DNA of 64,000 nucleotides from Bacteroidales bacterium (GTDB lineage: Bacteria; Bacteroidota; Bacteroidia; Bacteroidales; UBA932). This document shows positions 1-9,788 of this stretch, in pieces (the stretch's first letter is position 1; each line of letters starts with the position of its first letter). The position numbers and the translations under genes were made by a program. Under the pieces are notes generated by a model. That model saw only the letters and a list, made by a program, of their open reading frames with translations. It did not search any database and was not told the origin of the DNA. The stretch lies in the NCBI GenBank assembly GCA_023667095.1, contig JAMPAT010000003.1, forward strand, positions 1 through 64,000, given 5' to 3'.

Positions 1-240
1 TAAATAAGGTACTTTCTTGCTTGTACTTTCTTATCTCAGTCTTTTCAATGAACTTCTTATTTCCCTCAAGAAGAACGGCGTTTCGTACCGTTGTTTCTCA
101 AATGGGCTGCAAAGATACGGACTTTTTTTTAACCTCCAAACTTTTTTGAAGCTTTTTTTGAAAAAATTCATACTTTTGTGCCCGATTAGCCCCAAAAACG
201 GCTTTTAGCAGCAAAAAACGTACTTTAAAACGAGAAAAAA
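1..240. other. Intergenic leader region at left edge, no gene seen
   Basis: No convincing gene lies here; the short open frames on both strands have no recognisable features. A leftward -7-like box (TATCTTTG on the minus strand, 117 down to 110) suggests a gene starting beyond the left edge. A rightward box TACTTTTG at 171-178 fits the chromate transporter pair. The stretch is rich in T-runs and A-runs. Confidence 0.5.
171..178 (+). promoter_or_regulatory. -7 box for chromate transporter pair
   Basis: TACTTTTG matches the Bacteroidetes -7 consensus TAnnTTTG. It lies about 60 bases before the GTG start at 241. No clear -33 TTTG was seen. Confidence 0.4.
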
Positions 241-795
241 GTGGCATCTTTATTTCAGATTTTTTTCGTGTTTGCGAAAATCGGAGCATTCACAATAGGC
301 GGCGGATATGCCATGCTCCCCATTATACAGAATGAAATTGTCAGGAGAGGCTGGCTCAAAGAGGAGGATTTCCCCGATATAGTGGCACTCGCCCAGTCAG
401 CCCCCGGAATCCTTGCTGTCAACATCTCCATATTCGCCGGCTACAAGCTGCGAGGGGTAAAGGGAAGCATAATAGCGACACTCGGCAGTGTACTCCCCTC
501 CTTCCTTATAATATTGATAATAGCAATGGCATTTTCCGGCTACCAGGACAATCCGGTTGTCATAAGGATATTCAAGGGAATCCGTCCCGTTGTAGTGGCT
601 CTGATTGCCGTGCCGATGGTCAACATGGCCCGGAAGTCGAGCGGAGAATGGTGGTCATGGCTTACAATGGGGGCAGCACTTGTCTTGACTGCATTCCTGA
701 AAGTCTCACCTATATATATACTCCTCTCAGTAATTGTCATCGCGGCAGCGGTTACCGTATATAACGAAAAAGGAAGAAAGGAGAGCAGAAAATGA
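241..795 (+). CDS. Chromate transporter family protein, first half-size subunit
   Basis: This 184-residue integral membrane protein belongs to the CHR (chromate ion transporter) family, in the short-chain form in which two half-size proteins together make one transporter. Family signatures are visible: GGGYAMLP near residue 22 and AQSAPGILAVN near residue 50, followed by long hydrophobic segments. It starts with GTG at 241; no ATG gives the conserved N-terminus. It overlaps the next gene, its partner, by four bases (ATGA), so the two are surely co-translated. The substrate is not shown by sequence: family members export chromate or carry other anions. Confidence 0.9.
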   Translation: MASLFQIFFVFAKIGAFTIGGGYAMLPIIQNEIVRRGWLKEEDFPDIVALAQSAPGILAVNISIFAGYKLRGVKGSIIATLGSVLPSFLIILIIAMAFSGYQDNPVVIRIFKGIRPVVVALIAVPMVNMARKSSGEWWSWLTMGAALVLTAFLKVSPIYILLSVIVIAAAVTVYNEKGRKESRK

Positions 796-1340
796 TATAT
801 CTTGAACTATTCCTGACATTCTTTATAATAGGGATATTTACAATTGGAGGAGGCTACGCCATGCTTTCACTCATCCAGGCACAGGTGGTGACACAGCACA
901 ACTGGATAAGCGAGCAGACATTTACGGACATAGTGGCGATATCGCAGATGACACCTGGACCGATAGGGATAAACTCTGCGACATATATAGGATACAGCGT
1001 GCTGCAGCAGGCCGGAGCCGCTGAATGGATGTGTGTCCTCGGTTCATTTACTGCGACCTTGGCACTTGTACTTCCTTCGTTCATCATAGTCCTTGCCATC
1101 TGCAAGGCATATTCGAAGTTCAGCAGCAATACCGTCTTCAAAGGTGTGATGTCAGGCCTGCGTCCGGCTGTCATAGGACTTATCGGTGCTGCAGCCATAA
1201 TCCTTATAACACCGGATAATTTCCCGGACTGGAAAAGCTGGGTCCTCTTTTTGGCTGCAGCCATAGCATCATTCGTCTGGAAAGTGAATCCTATAATGAC
1301 GATAATGGCAGGAGGAATTGTAGGATTCCTCATATATTGA
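792..1340 (+). CDS. Chromate transporter family protein, second half-size subunit
   Basis: This 182-residue membrane protein is homologous to the preceding gene and starts within its stop codon. The CHR signatures recur: GGGYAML near residue 17 and SQMTPGPIGIN near residue 55, with the glycine-rich first helix and several hydrophobic segments. Paired half-size CHR proteins are thought to insert with opposite topology and form a heterodimer; that is family knowledge, not shown here. A seven-base inverted repeat (1341-1347 with 1397-1403) follows but is too widely spaced to call a terminator. Confidence 0.9.
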   Translation: MIYLELFLTFFIIGIFTIGGGYAMLSLIQAQVVTQHNWISEQTFTDIVAISQMTPGPIGINSATYIGYSVLQQAGAAEWMCVLGSFTATLALVLPSFIIVLAICKAYSKFSSNTVFKGVMSGLRPAVIGLIGAAAIILITPDNFPDWKSWVLFLAAAIASFVWKVNPIMTIMAGGIVGFLIY

Positions 1341-1456
1341 CGGCCTGGCAAAGCAAAAGGACATGAAAAGCGACAGGACATGCCATAAAATTAGGGCAGG
1401 CCGCAAAAAGTTCTGCAGAAATATGCCTTTCAGGGAGGAAATTCAAAAACAGGGTT

Positions 1457-1464
1457 TAACTTTG
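1457..1464 (+). promoter_or_regulatory. -7 box for AspT/YidE-type transporter
   Basis: TAACTTTG matches TAnnTTTG and lies 28 bases before the ATG at 1493. Confidence 0.45.
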
Positions 1465-1492
1465 CATCCCCGAATTCAAGAAGAAACAAGAC

Positions 1493-3163
1493 ATGGAATG
1501 GCTATACGAAATATTCATTGAACAGACATTCATCCAGGCAATCCTGATCCTCTCCATTATCTGTGCGATAGGCCTTGCCCTTGGACACATAAAGCTGTGG
1601 GGTGTCTCGCTCGGTGTTACCTTCGTGTTCTTTACTGGAATTCTCGCTGGACATTTCGGGATAAAGATAAATCCTGACATGCTGATACTGGCCCAGAACT
1701 TCGGGCTTGTCCTGTTTATATATTCCCTTGGTGTACAGGTCGGTCCAGGTTTCTTCACGTCGTTCAAGCAAGGAGGTGTAAAGCTCAATATACTTGCAAC
1801 AAGCGTACTTGTACTCGGTACAGCCATGTCTCTCGCCCTGATGCCTCTGACAGGGATTTCACTTCCCGACATGATGGGACTGCTTTCCGGTGCAGTGACC
1901 AACACGCCTATGCTTGGAGCAGGACAGCAGACTCTACTGCAGATATCACCAGAAGACATAAACGGGGCCAGCCGGATGGCCCTGGCCTGTGCTGTAGGCT
2001 ACCCTATGGGAGTAATCGGGGTAATACTCGCAGTCATAGTCCTGAAAGCCATATTTGCCAAAAAAGCCACCGGTACCCATAAGGACGAAAGCATTGAAAA
2101 CGCATTTGTCATGGAATTCATGGTAAGCAACCCTGCCATTTTCGGGAAAAGCATCCAGGAACTGAGACATAGCTCAGAAATGAAGTTCGTGATTTCAAGA
2201 GTCTGGAAAGATGGGAAGGTAAGCATCCCTACCTCAGGGACAATAATCGAAAAGGGTGACCATGTCCTCACGATATCAAGCAGGCATGATGCGGAAATGT
2301 TGACTACCTTATTCGGAGAGAAGGCTGACAAAGACTGGAACAAGAAGGATATCGACTGGAACAGCATTGACAGCCAGCTCGTTTCAAGACATGTGCTTGT
2401 CACAAGGCCGAATCTCAACGGTGTTAAGCTCGGCTCACTCAAGCTGCGCAATTCATACGGAATCAACATAACAAGGGTCAACAGGGCCGGCATTGACCTG
2501 CTTGCCTCCCCTTCACTTCACCTCCAGCTTGGCGACAAGCTTACAATTGTCGGGGAATCCAATGCAATCAACAATGTGGCCACTGTACTCGGGAATGAAG
2601 AGAAACAGCTGAACAACCCTAACCTTTTCGCAATATTCATAGGACTTGCAGTCGGACTGATAATAGGTTCCATACCGTTCAGCATCCCTGGAATATCAAC
2701 ACCTATAAAGCTCGGCCTGGCAGGTGGCCCGATCATAATAGGAATCCTCATGGGAGCATTCGGATCAAGGCTGCACATGTCAATCTACACGACAAGAAGC
2801 GCAAACCTGATGCTCAGGCAGCTCGGGATTGTCGTATATCTCGCATGCCTGGGACTTGGAGCCGGGGAGCATTTCTTCGATACAGTATTCCGTGCAGAAG
2901 GTCTTATATGGCTGGCTGTCAGCTTCTCTCTTGCCATTGTTCCTGTCCTTATAGTAGGGTGGGCCACATCCAGATGGATGAAAGTTGACTATTCCAGTAA
3001 CATCGGTATGCTCTGCGGAAGCATGGCCAACCCTATTGCACTTAACTATGCCAATACGACAGTGGATGGTGATGAGCCTTCAGTTGCATACGCAACAGTA
3101 TATCCGTTCTCCATTTTCCTCAGGGTCATATCCATACAGATTATAATGGTGCTGTTCTGCTGA
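1493..3163 (+). CDS. AspT/YidE/YbjL-type transporter with two RCK_C domains
   Basis: This 556-residue inner-membrane protein has the layout of the AspT/YidE family: an N-terminal membrane half (about residues 1-185), two soluble TrkA-C/RCK_C-type domains (about 200-285 and 290-370), and a second membrane half related to the first (about 385-556). The repeated glycine-rich segments LLSGAVTNTPMLGAG and MLCGSMANPIALNYA are visible in matching positions. Length equals the usual 550-560. The family includes the aspartate/alanine exchanger AspT, but most members have no known substrate and none is claimed here. It is a single gene with its own -7 box. Confidence 0.88.
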   Translation: MEWLYEIFIEQTFIQAILILSIICAIGLALGHIKLWGVSLGVTFVFFTGILAGHFGIKINPDMLILAQNFGLVLFIYSLGVQVGPGFFTSFKQGGVKLNILATSVLVLGTAMSLALMPLTGISLPDMMGLLSGAVTNTPMLGAGQQTLLQISPEDINGASRMALACAVGYPMGVIGVILAVIVLKAIFAKKATGTHKDESIENAFVMEFMVSNPAIFGKSIQELRHSSEMKFVISRVWKDGKVSIPTSGTIIEKGDHVLTISSRHDAEMLTTLFGEKADKDWNKKDIDWNSIDSQLVSRHVLVTRPNLNGVKLGSLKLRNSYGINITRVNRAGIDLLASPSLHLQLGDKLTIVGESNAINNVATVLGNEEKQLNNPNLFAIFIGLAVGLIIGSIPFSIPGISTPIKLGLAGGPIIIGILMGAFGSRLHMSIYTTRSANLMLRQLGIVVYLACLGLGAGEHFFDTVFRAEGLIWLAVSFSLAIVPVLIVGWATSRWMKVDYSSNIGMLCGSMANPIALNYANTTVDGDEPSVAYATVYPFSIFLRVISIQIIMVLFC

Positions 3164-3311
3164 TTCTTTAAACTTTGTGCGGTTCCAGGCCGATAGTGTC
3201 CTGGGCTACACGTGACATTGGCTGTGCACTGCAGGCCCGTACTATATTTTATTTGGCCATTAGCAAATATTTCAATATCTTCGTAAGATACACATTATTA
3301 CTATTTGACGT

Positions 3312-5645
3312 ATGAAACATATTTTCTTTAAATTGGCTACGGCCATGGCAGCAGCCCTGGCTGCGGCTTCATGCTGCAACAGCGGGAAGGAGAGCATAGA
3401 TGTTGTCCCCTATCCCAACAATGTAAGCCTTCACTGCGGAAATTTCCAGGCTGCTGGAGCAAATTTCTACTGCGCTCCACAGGTAAGCGATGAATCCAAG
3501 GCTGCAATATATGACTTCTTCGGAAATCTCTCCGCCCTGTCATGCCAAGAGAACAAGGCCCTGGAAAACCAGGGAAACGGATTCAGCTTCCTCTATGACG
3601 GGAGCCTTGCAGCAGAAGCATACACTATCGATGTGAGAAAGAAGAAAGTTACAGTGAAAGCATCGACAGACAATGGATTCAGATATGCGCTGCAGACAAT
3701 AAGGCAGATGCTCCCTGTTGAAATCTTCGGCAAAACTCCGGCTCCGGAAGCTGCATGGACACTCCAGTGTGCAAGCATTGAAGACTCTCCACGCTTCAGA
3801 TACAGGGGAATGCACCTTGACGTTTCAAGGCATTTCTTCAGCACGGACGAGGTCAAGAAATATATTGACATGATGGCCATCCACAAGATGAATACCCTGC
3901 ACTGGCACCTGACTGACGACCAGGGCTGGAGAATAGAAATCAAGAAATATCCATTGCTCACAGAAGTAGGTTCGGTAAGGAAAGGCACAGTCGTAAAGAA
4001 GAACTGGGATGAATACGACGGCATTCCATACGGAGGTTTCTACACCCAGGAGGAGATAAGGGATGTTGTCAGGTATGCTGAGGCCAAAGGGATTACCATC
4101 ATTCCTGAGATTGATCTTCCAGGACACATGCTGGCTGCACTGACAGCATATCCTTCACTCGGCTGCACAGGAGGTCCATACGATGTCTGGGGACGCTGGG
4201 GCGTAGCGGATGATGTGCTCTGTGTCGGCAAGGAAGAGACTTTCACATTCCTTGAGAATGTACTGGATGAGGTACTGGAACTGTTCCCTTCTGAGTATAT
4301 CCATATCGGAGGTGACGAATGTCCTAAGGCAAGATGGGAGAAATGTCCGGTATGCCAGGCAAAGATAAAGGAGCTTGGACTTAAGGATGACGCAAACTTC
4401 AATGCCGAGCATTATCTCCAGAGCTATGTGACTGCACGAATGGAGGATTTCCTTGGCAGCAGGGGCAGAAAAATAATTGGCTGGGACGAGATTCTTGAGG
4501 GAGAGCTTTCTCCCAATGCTACTGTGATGTCATGGAGAGGCAGTGAGGGAGGAATTGCAGCGGCAAAGGCTGGCCACGATGCGATAATGACTCCCACAAG
4601 CCATTTCTATCTTGACTATTACCAGTCTCTTGACACTGAGAATGAGCCGTTTGGAATCGGTGGATATGTCCCAGTGGAGAAAGTATATTCGTACGAGCCG
4701 TACATAGATGAAATGGACGATGAAGCACGCAGCCATATCCTTGGTGTACAGGCTAACATGTGGACCGAGTACATTGCATCAGATGAACATCTTGAATATA
4801 TGATGCTCCCGAGGGCATCTGCCTTGGCAGAAGTCCAGTGGACACTGCCTGGGAACAAGAACTGGGAACGTTTCCTTGGCAGCCTTTCACACATGGCTGA
4901 CATATATACTGCCATGGGCTACAATTATGCAAAGACTGTATTTGAAGTAATCAGCGAGATATATGTAAACCATGACAAGAATTGTGTGGAGATGAAGCTT
5001 TCAACACAGGGAGACGCCCCTATAAGGTACACTCTCGACGGGACAGAGCCAACTGAAAACTCCATATTGTACACTGCCCCTATTGAAATAAGGGAAGGAT
5101 GTACAGTCAAGGCTAAGGTTTTCCGCAGCAATATGGAGACGCGTACCATTGTAAAGGAGTTCAATGACAACAAGGCTATGGGGCGTCCTGTTTCCATGAG
5201 CAGCGAGCCTCTTCCGAAATACAGGTATGGGGCACCGGAATCCCTCGTGGATGGGATAAAGGGAACATTCTCTTATGCAACAGGGCTTTGGGCTGGCTGG
5301 AAAGGCACTCCAATAGATGTCACAATTGAAATGGACGGCAAGACAGCATACAGCAGTGTAACACTCAGCACACTTGTACAGAAGGGGGAGGATATCTTCA
5401 ACCCTCTTGACCTTGTGGTTTCCGTTTCTGATGACAATGTTACGTTTGCAGAGGTCGGGCGTGCTGAATATCCTGCAGAAGGACAGGATGTTCCTGACGG
5501 GCTGAAAGAATATACGGTAACATTCCCTGAAACTTCGGCAAAATATATCAGGGTGTCATCCACTACAGTTGAAAGCATCCCGGAATGGCATTACGCACAT
5601 GGCCGCGAAGGATTCACATTCATTGACGAGATCTTTGTAAGATAG
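3312..5645 (+). CDS. Beta-N-acetylhexosaminidase, GH20 lipoprotein
   Basis: This predicted outer-membrane or periplasmic lipoprotein (777 residues; lipobox ending at Cys21) removes terminal beta-linked GlcNAc or GalNAc. Domain order is a GH20b-like N-terminal domain (about 28-150), a GH20 TIM barrel (about 155-500), a chitobiase C-terminal-like segment with YTLDGTEPT (about 560-625) and a discoidin-like (F5/8 type C) carbohydrate-binding domain (about 640-777). The catalytic Asp-Glu pair is D335-E336 in HIGGDE. It faces the susC/susD/GH18 operon, separated by a strong shared terminator, and plausibly trims products of that locus. The exact substrate is inferred. Confidence 0.95.
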   Translation: MKHIFFKLATAMAAALAAASCCNSGKESIDVVPYPNNVSLHCGNFQAAGANFYCAPQVSDESKAAIYDFFGNLSALSCQENKALENQGNGFSFLYDGSLAAEAYTIDVRKKKVTVKASTDNGFRYALQTIRQMLPVEIFGKTPAPEAAWTLQCASIEDSPRFRYRGMHLDVSRHFFSTDEVKKYIDMMAIHKMNTLHWHLTDDQGWRIEIKKYPLLTEVGSVRKGTVVKKNWDEYDGIPYGGFYTQEEIRDVVRYAEAKGITIIPEIDLPGHMLAALTAYPSLGCTGGPYDVWGRWGVADDVLCVGKEETFTFLENVLDEVLELFPSEYIHIGGDECPKARWEKCPVCQAKIKELGLKDDANFNAEHYLQSYVTARMEDFLGSRGRKIIGWDEILEGELSPNATVMSWRGSEGGIAAAKAGHDAIMTPTSHFYLDYYQSLDTENEPFGIGGYVPVEKVYSYEPYIDEMDDEARSHILGVQANMWTEYIASDEHLEYMMLPRASALAEVQWTLPGNKNWERFLGSLSHMADIYTAMGYNYAKTVFEVISEIYVNHDKNCVEMKLSTQGDAPIRYTLDGTEPTENSILYTAPIEIREGCTVKAKVFRSNMETRTIVKEFNDNKAMGRPVSMSSEPLPKYRYGAPESLVDGIKGTFSYATGLWAGWKGTPIDVTIEMDGKTAYSSVTLSTLVQKGEDIFNPLDLVVSVSDDNVTFAEVGRAEYPAEGQDVPDGLKEYTVTFPETSAKYIRVSSTTVESIPEWHYAHGREGFTFIDEIFVR

Positions 5646-5789
5646 AAAGGCGGTTCCGGAACGGTATCCAGGAACGGTATTCCGGTGGTTCCGGATGGTA
5701 CAGTTTCGCCGGCACCACGAGGACCTGCAAACCCGGCAATGCAGCAAATTCAGTTCAGACACAATTGAAACAGCCAGAAATAAACAACA

Positions 5790-5825
5790 GACAGGGAGGT
5801 GCCTTTGAAAAGACACCTCCCTGTC
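5790..5825. terminator. Bidirectional terminator between GH20 and LamG genes
   Basis: A perfect 12-bp stem (5790-5801 with 5814-5825) has a 12-base loop and AT-rich flanks on both sides. It sits between two convergent genes. Just upstream, 5651-5700 holds short direct repeats (GGTTCCGGA and GGAACGGTAT, twice each) of unknown meaning. Confidence 0.8.
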
Positions 5826-5851
5826 AAAATTATCATCAGATATAGAATCCT

Positions 5852-7090
5852 CTATTTCCAGGCAGTAGCCTCGTCTTCCGTAGAAATGTTTTCATTCCAT
5901 ACGAAAGTCTTGTTTGTAGTCATAGGATGCCCTTTTCCTGTCAAGTCAGCAAATTCCTTAGTCTCCTCATTATAAGTAGCCTTGCTGACTCTCCAGTATC
6001 CCTCAAGCCCCTTAGTATCAGGAACGACTGATGCAATGTTCTTGCTGATTTGATCTGCTGTCCTGCATACAGACCATATACGGCACTCTGTAACCATAAG
6101 TTTACAGCCATACCAGTAAGAATCTCCTGGCCCCCACTGGCCGTTGAATCCGCCGATTCCTCCAAACGTCAGGTATGGGAAGTATCCGTCCTTGACGACC
6201 TTAGGAGTAATGTTTTTCTCACCGGCCTTGTTTCCGTTCACGTAGATAGCAACCTTTGTCCCGTCGTAAGTAACTGCATAATGCTGCCATTTATTGACAG
6301 AGATATGCTGTCCTGAAGCAGGATTAAGATAATCACCTACTCCCTGGAACTGGATAAGAGAGTGCGCATTGTCAGTACCATCTGACTGCTGAGGATCCTC
6401 GAAACGGAACATAAGTTCTGCATTATTATTTAGAGTACAGAATATATCCCTGTTCCTGTTGTTGGTATTTGCGACCTGCAGACGCATCTCGATTGTAAAC
6501 TGGTCAAAAGTCTGCTCGAAATCATTCACCCAGAGACCTGCTGCTCCTGTAAACTGTGCTATGTCATTCACTAAAGGAGAAGTTATCACAAATACATAAG
6601 ATGCCGTATTTGACGCAACTTCAGCATCACCGTTTATTTTTTCAAGCCTTACAGGAAGAGCGAGCGGCATTCCTGACAGTTCTACAGGAATCTTGTCCAA
6701 AGAAATCATTGCCGCATCAGCAGAATACTGTCCTGCACCGATGTTGATTTCTCCTCCGAGATCAACAAGGGACTCATCAAACATCTGATAGCCTGTTCCC
6801 TCGCTTTTGTTGTATGCATCAAGTACAGACTGGTCAATGACAAGACGGAATGAACAGCCGGATGCCAGTTTATCCGTAAGTGCAGGAGTCAATACGACTT
6901 TTGCACCATCGTTGACTGTAAGTTTGATCAAGGTACTTGCAATTCCGGGGCTGTTAATGCTCTCTGCAAAAAAGGCATGGACTCCAAGCTGATCTCCGGC
7001 CTTTCCACCTTCACCATATTCAGCATCATCACATCCTGCAGCAAATAGTGCAGCCAATGCCAATATCCCGGTCTTAAATATATTTTTCAT
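5852..7090 (-). CDS. Surface lipoprotein with DUF1735-like and LamG domains
   Basis: This 412-residue predicted lipoprotein (lipobox LFAAGC, Cys20) is the last gene of the susC-susD-GH18 operon. The N-terminal half (about 25-180) resembles DUF1735, an all-beta domain common in lipoproteins of Bacteroides glycan loci. The C-terminal half (about 190-380) is a LamG/concanavalin-like domain, recognisable from the WQHYAVTYDGTKVAIYVNG segment. Such proteins usually bind glycan at the cell surface beside SusCD. No catalytic residues are recognised, so a binding role is the best guess. The gap to the GH18 gene is 30 bases. Confidence 0.85.
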   Translation of the reverse strand: MKNIFKTGILALAALFAAGCDDAEYGEGGKAGDQLGVHAFFAESINSPGIASTLIKLTVNDGAKVVLTPALTDKLASGCSFRLVIDQSVLDAYNKSEGTGYQMFDESLVDLGGEINIGAGQYSADAAMISLDKIPVELSGMPLALPVRLEKINGDAEVASNTASYVFVITSPLVNDIAQFTGAAGLWVNDFEQTFDQFTIEMRLQVANTNNRNRDIFCTLNNNAELMFRFEDPQQSDGTDNAHSLIQFQGVGDYLNPASGQHISVNKWQHYAVTYDGTKVAIYVNGNKAGEKNITPKVVKDGYFPYLTFGGIGGFNGQWGPGDSYWYGCKLMVTECRIWSVCRTADQISKNIASVVPDTKGLEGYWRVSKATYNEETKEFADLTGKGHPMTTNKTFVWNENISTEDEATAWK

Positions 7091-7120
7091 AATTTTTCTA
7101 TTTATCGGTTAAACAAGATG

Positions 7121-8242
7121 TCAATCAACACAATCTTCCTTCTTCACAACCTTATAGCCAGGAGCTGGATTCTGCTGCTGAATAGCCTTGCGCATCCATT
7201 TGTAGCGAGGATTGTTTATCTTCTCATTACTGAAACGGAATGCACCGAAACCTCCTTTGCGGAATCCGTTGTCCGGTTCCCAGCTGGCAAAGCCCATAAG
7301 GCCAGGAAATTTGTTCCTGTCAAGTGTCCTGCCACTGTCATCTCTCCAGATAAACCCACCTTTGAGGCAGTCAAGCGCAGACTCAAGATTTTCAGTCACG
7401 ACAAAACGGTTGGTAAATTCTTCCAGGGAATAGATCGAGCTATACACAGCATAATATTTACTAAGGCGTTGCTCCAACATCGAATCTGATGACGCTGAGC
7501 CCCAAGTATATGCCTGCGTTACAAAATAGTCAAAATAAACGCCCAGCTGTGAAGGGTTCGGAATGTTTTCCAGATATCCGTCAAGGATGAAAAGCCTGTC
7601 AGTACCGGACTTCGGGCCGATATACTTGCCCATTTCCTCAACAAACCAGCTGAAATATTTAGAATTACGGCATAGGCCTCCGCCATATTCACCTGGTTCA
7701 TAGTCAATGTCAATTCCACTGAATCCGTTTATATACAAGGAATCTGAAATAACTTTCGTCCATTTGATTATGGAATTGTGGATGGCCTCATCATCACCGT
7801 CTACCCATCCCCAGTAAGCCTTCTGCTCCTCAATGCTTCCGCTATGCTCATCTGGGGTAAACAGGCATCCTATCTCTCCTACAAATGTACAAAGGACAAC
7901 TTTAGTACCTTTTACCTTGGTAACAAAGTCAAGGTCTGCCTTCTTTTTAGGAGTAAGTTTAAAACTGCTCCACAAGGAAATAACGTCCATTGAATCAGGG
8001 ACAGCCTGAAGCATATTTGAGGTGTTTGCATCTCCTTCATCCCATTCGCTGAACCAGCCGAATGAGATTGAGTGCTCGCTTGCCTTAAAGGCTCTTAAAG
8101 CCTCATAATAGGCATCGTCCCTGATGATTTCCGTAAGCGATACATCATGAATCTGAGGTTCCGGAGTCATCCAGTCGCTGCATGCAGATACCGAGACCAC
8201 AGCCAATGCCGGAAAAACATATTTTAAAATATTGATTTTCAT
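7121..8242 (-). CDS. GH18 endo-beta-N-acetylglucosaminidase-like lipoprotein
   Basis: This 373-residue predicted lipoprotein (lipobox VSVSAC, Cys21) has the GH18 fold and resembles endo-beta-N-acetylglucosaminidases such as those of Bacteroides N-glycan loci. The catalytic motif reads SGIDIDYE: D178, D180 and the acid/base E182 are kept, while the first Asp of the usual DGxDxDxE is Ser. It lies 19 bases after susD and should be co-transcribed. Endo activity on the chitobiose core of N-glycans is the likely role; chitinase-like activity cannot be excluded. Confidence 0.88.
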   Translation of the reverse strand: MKINILKYVFPALAVVSVSACSDWMTPEPQIHDVSLTEIIRDDAYYEALRAFKASEHSISFGWFSEWDEGDANTSNMLQAVPDSMDVISLWSSFKLTPKKKADLDFVTKVKGTKVVLCTFVGEIGCLFTPDEHSGSIEEQKAYWGWVDGDDEAIHNSIIKWTKVISDSLYINGFSGIDIDYEPGEYGGGLCRNSKYFSWFVEEMGKYIGPKSGTDRLFILDGYLENIPNPSQLGVYFDYFVTQAYTWGSASSDSMLEQRLSKYYAVYSSIYSLEEFTNRFVVTENLESALDCLKGGFIWRDDSGRTLDRNKFPGLMGFASWEPDNGFRKGGFGAFRFSNEKINNPRYKWMRKAIQQQNPAPGYKVVKKEDCVD

Positions 8243-8261
8243 ATTATAATTCCTTTAATGA

Positions 8262-9773
8262 TTATTTTTTCTTAGCCCAGAACAGGTCTACAGCTTCATT
8301 GTCAGTACCTCCGAGCATCTGGACAGCAGCATCGTAATTCTCCCTGTTAAGACTCTTTTCATTGAATGAATAGCGGAGTCGGCGCATTCCTCTTTTATCA
8401 TCAGTAATGACATTGGATGACTTGTTGTCGATTACAGGTGCCAATTCAGGATAACCTGTACGCCTCCACTCTGTCCACGCTTCGATGCCCATCGGATAAT
8501 TTGCAATCCACTTCTGTGTAATAATCTGCTCAAGATTCCTTTCAAAGCTTCCGGAAGTCTCCCATGCAATCTTCACATCGGTATTCCTTGTATAGTCAGG
8601 GAAACCGGCCGGATCAGCAGTATGACTGTCTGGAGTAGATGTTGCATCTGTAATATATGCATTGACATCTCCAAAGACGCCCCACTGTTCCATAGACAAC
8701 CTGATGCCTTCTTCATAGAAAGTTTTGGCATCTCCTGAGATCCATCCCCTGAGAACAGCTTCTGCCAAAAGGAACTTGGACTCTGCGGCAACAAATACAG
8801 GAAGCTTGGACGTCTCGTCAAAATTGGTCATTGAAAACAGCCCTACGACAGAGCTCTTGTCAAATTCCGCCTTTCCGGAGCGCATTCCTACATATCTGTT
8901 TCCCACCTTTGAGAAATATTTTTCTGCCCTCGGATCTGAATAGCCGTTCATATAGTCTACTATCGAGGAATTGACCCTGACATCGCCCCAGCTTTCAGAA
9001 GCAAGGTCATATGGATTCCTCTGCGACTTCGGATCCATCATTGCATTGTCTGAATTTGTCCCGATATAGCCATAAGGAGACTCGTATGCCTGGATAAAGT
9101 CCTCTTTACTTCCGATGCGCATGGCAGCCCTCATTATAAGGGAGTTGGCAAACTTTGCCCATTTAAGATAGTCTCCTCCGTAGAGTGCATCCTGCGCCCC
9201 GAGAGGTTTCTTGTCCGAATTTTCTACAGCATACGAATAAAGGACACCCGATGCACTCCTGAGATCGGCAATGATGTTATTGTACACGTCCTCATTGGAA
9301 TCATACGCAACATACATCTTGCCATCCTGGACCTTGCTATAAGGAATCGGGCCATAGCAGTCGGCAACACGCATCATGGCAGCGGCCTTTACAAGAGTTG
9401 CCACAGCATAGTAATGTCCGGAGCCGTTTGTATATTTCTCTATTTCAAAATAATTGCCATAGATATCAAGGAATGGCGTTTCATACGGAATCGCATTCCA
9501 GCTGTCACTGGCATTGAACGTGTCAAAGTTCTGACCGCCCCAGCGGTTTGAAAGTGTAAAATATCCACCGAGAGTTCCAACCATCTGGTCAACCATCTGT
9601 GAATCATTCTGCTGCACATACATGAGAGCCTCAATCATTGTAGGCATCAATATGGCAGGATCTGCACTCTTGACAGCATATTGATCCGTGTTGTACTTCT
9701 CAAAATTCCCAGTACACCCGATTGCCAATGCAGACACAGCAGCTATTGATATTATCGTCTTGATTGTTTTCAT
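8262..9773 (-). CDS. SusD/RagB-family nutrient-binding outer-membrane lipoprotein
   Basis: This 503-residue lipoprotein (lipobox ALAIGC, Cys20) is of the SusD-like (SusD_2/RagB) type, with TPR-like helical segments through the middle. SusD proteins cap the SusC barrel at the cell surface and capture oligosaccharides. It follows the susC gene by 15 bases on the same strand, the invariant arrangement for such pairs. Substrate specificity cannot be read from the sequence, but the linked GH18 and GH20 genes point to GlcNAc-containing glycans. Confidence 0.95.
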   Translation of the reverse strand: MKTIKTIISIAAVSALAIGCTGNFEKYNTDQYAVKSADPAILMPTMIEALMYVQQNDSQMVDQMVGTLGGYFTLSNRWGGQNFDTFNASDSWNAIPYETPFLDIYGNYFEIEKYTNGSGHYYAVATLVKAAAMMRVADCYGPIPYSKVQDGKMYVAYDSNEDVYNNIIADLRSASGVLYSYAVENSDKKPLGAQDALYGGDYLKWAKFANSLIMRAAMRIGSKEDFIQAYESPYGYIGTNSDNAMMDPKSQRNPYDLASESWGDVRVNSSIVDYMNGYSDPRAEKYFSKVGNRYVGMRSGKAEFDKSSVVGLFSMTNFDETSKLPVFVAAESKFLLAEAVLRGWISGDAKTFYEEGIRLSMEQWGVFGDVNAYITDATSTPDSHTADPAGFPDYTRNTDVKIAWETSGSFERNLEQIITQKWIANYPMGIEAWTEWRRTGYPELAPVIDNKSSNVITDDKRGMRRLRYSFNEKSLNRENYDAAVQMLGGTDNEAVDLFWAKKK

Positions 9774-9788
9774 TTTCTCTTCTTTTGT

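Noticed and set aside
17..208. 63-codon open frame on the plus strand and its minus-strand counterpart at the left edge
   Set aside because: No family features, T-rich low-complexity codons, and both cross promoter-like boxes.
1341..1403. Inverted repeat CGGCCTG/CAGGCCG as a terminator after the chromate transporter genes
   Set aside because: Only seven pairs separated by 49 bases with no T-run.
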